NCBI GenBank assembly: GCA_036785705.1
Contig: JAWUZG010000007.1
Span: forward strand, 310,001 to 374,000
Length of the DNA stretch: 64,000 nt
From: Acanthornis magna
Taxonomy: Eukaryota > Chordata > Aves > Passeriformes > Acanthizidae
Reading direction: 5' to 3'
Each line of letters opens with the position of its first letter. The stretch's first letter is position 1. The notes under the pieces are model-generated. The model was not told the DNA's origin. It saw only the letters and a program-made list of their open reading frames with translations, and did not search any database. A program made the position numbers and the translations under genes. Below, one piece after another: positions 63,491 to 64,000 of this stretch.

Positions 63491-63497
63491 ATTCCTG

Positions 63498-63791
63498 GTG
63501 GGTTTAGGAGGTTCCCAGGTGTGTTTAGGAGGTTCCCAGGTGTGTTTAGGAGGTTCCCAGGTGTGTTTAGGAGGTTCCCAGGTGGGTTTAGGAGGCTCCC
63601 AGGTGGGCTTAGGAGGTTCCCAGGTGGGCTTAGGAGGCTCCCAGGTGGGCTTAGGAGGCTCCCAGGTGGCTTTAGGAGGTTCCCAGGTGGGTTTAGGAGG
63701 TTCCCAGGTGGGTTTAGGAGGTTCCCAGGTGGGTTTAGGAGGTTCCCAGGTGTGTTTAGGAGGCTCCCAGGTGGGTTTAGGAGGTTCCCAG
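63498..63791. repeat. 21-bp minisatellite, 14 copies
   Basis: Fourteen uninterrupted units of GTGGGTTTAGGAGGTTCCCAG or close variants (GTGTG, GTGGGC, GGCTCC) make 294 bp with no length change. Because 21 is divisible by three, frames stay open on both strands (244, 140, 128 and 122 codons), giving artificial FRRFPGG-, PPGNLLN- and WEPPKPT-type repeat proteins. The G-strand has closely spaced GG and GGG runs. Confidence 0.97.
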
Positions 63792-64000
63792 TGCTGCTCA
63801 TTTCCTCCTCGCACAAAAGCCGCCCGATGCCCTCTGGCCTTTACAAAATGATCTTTACCATCTCCACGCTGGGAGCAATTCCTATTTTACAGCCCAGCCA
63901 AACCATCATGACACAGCCTGCCAAATCCCAAAAAACCTCCACGTGCCACTGGTAAAACACGGGAAGGAGGCAGGGAATCAGCCAAGGTCATGCAAGTGGA

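Noticed and set aside
63498..63791. Interstitial telomere repeat (TTTAGG-like words)
   Set aside because: The unit is 21 bp and does not contain tandem TTAGGG.
63221..63955. 244-codon plus-strand frame, with 140-, 128- and 122-codon frames overlapping it
   Set aside because: The openness comes from the 21-bp minisatellite, whose unit is a multiple of three. The 90 or so codons before it show no protein-like features.

Overview
The window looks like bird nuclear DNA, most likely from a passerine. It is AT-rich and gene-poor. It holds a CR1 LINE endonuclease fragment, several endogenous-retrovirus LTRs of kinds I recognise from bird (especially songbird) genomes, and many microsatellites. There is no bacterial-style gene packing, and I see no rRNA, tRNA or CRISPR. 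Most open frames are chance frames or come from repeats. I did not identify an intact, named protein-coding gene. Family names are from memory; no search was run.

Layout. 1-1195: an ERVL-like LTR with a primer-binding-site-like sequence and a short leader, which runs abruptly into 1196-4819. That second stretch is a tandemly duplicated, decayed gene-like locus. It carries four 42-bp acidic repeats (one with a nonsense codon) and three roughly 310-bp copies of a module marked by FLDAKDYY. A 697-bp solo LTR with a perfect 6-bp target-site duplication (TSD) sits inside the module reading frame. 6490-7290: a CpG island of unknown ownership. 7296-8754: a cluster of minus-strand LTRs, two with 6-bp TSDs. 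9928-10449: a roughly 520-bp polypyrimidine tract with 34 perfect TTCCC units.

10,450-45,880 is mostly anonymous AT-rich sequence, with a CR1 fragment at 16.4-17.2 kb, an (AAAT)n array at 36.2 kb and a T24 tract at 42.3 kb. 45,881-46,152 is a minus-strand ERVL-type LTR. 48,290-49,078 is a second copy of the first LTR family. It appears to split a small minus-strand membrane-protein-like exon. 58,589-59,085 is another minus-strand LTR. 60,440-60,998 is an inverted third copy of the first LTR family, and a 479-bp solo LTR with a perfect 6-bp TSD and tandem repeats in its U3 follows it. 63,498-63,791 is a 14-copy, 21-bp minisatellite.

The part most worth following up is the 1.2-4.8 kb locus: an unrecognised repeat-module gene family, tandemly duplicated, partly homogenised, then disabled by a stop codon and an LTR. 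The CpG island and the LTR-split membrane-protein exon are the other two candidates for real host genes. Long unannotated stretches show nothing I can support, though they could be introns or regulatory desert.
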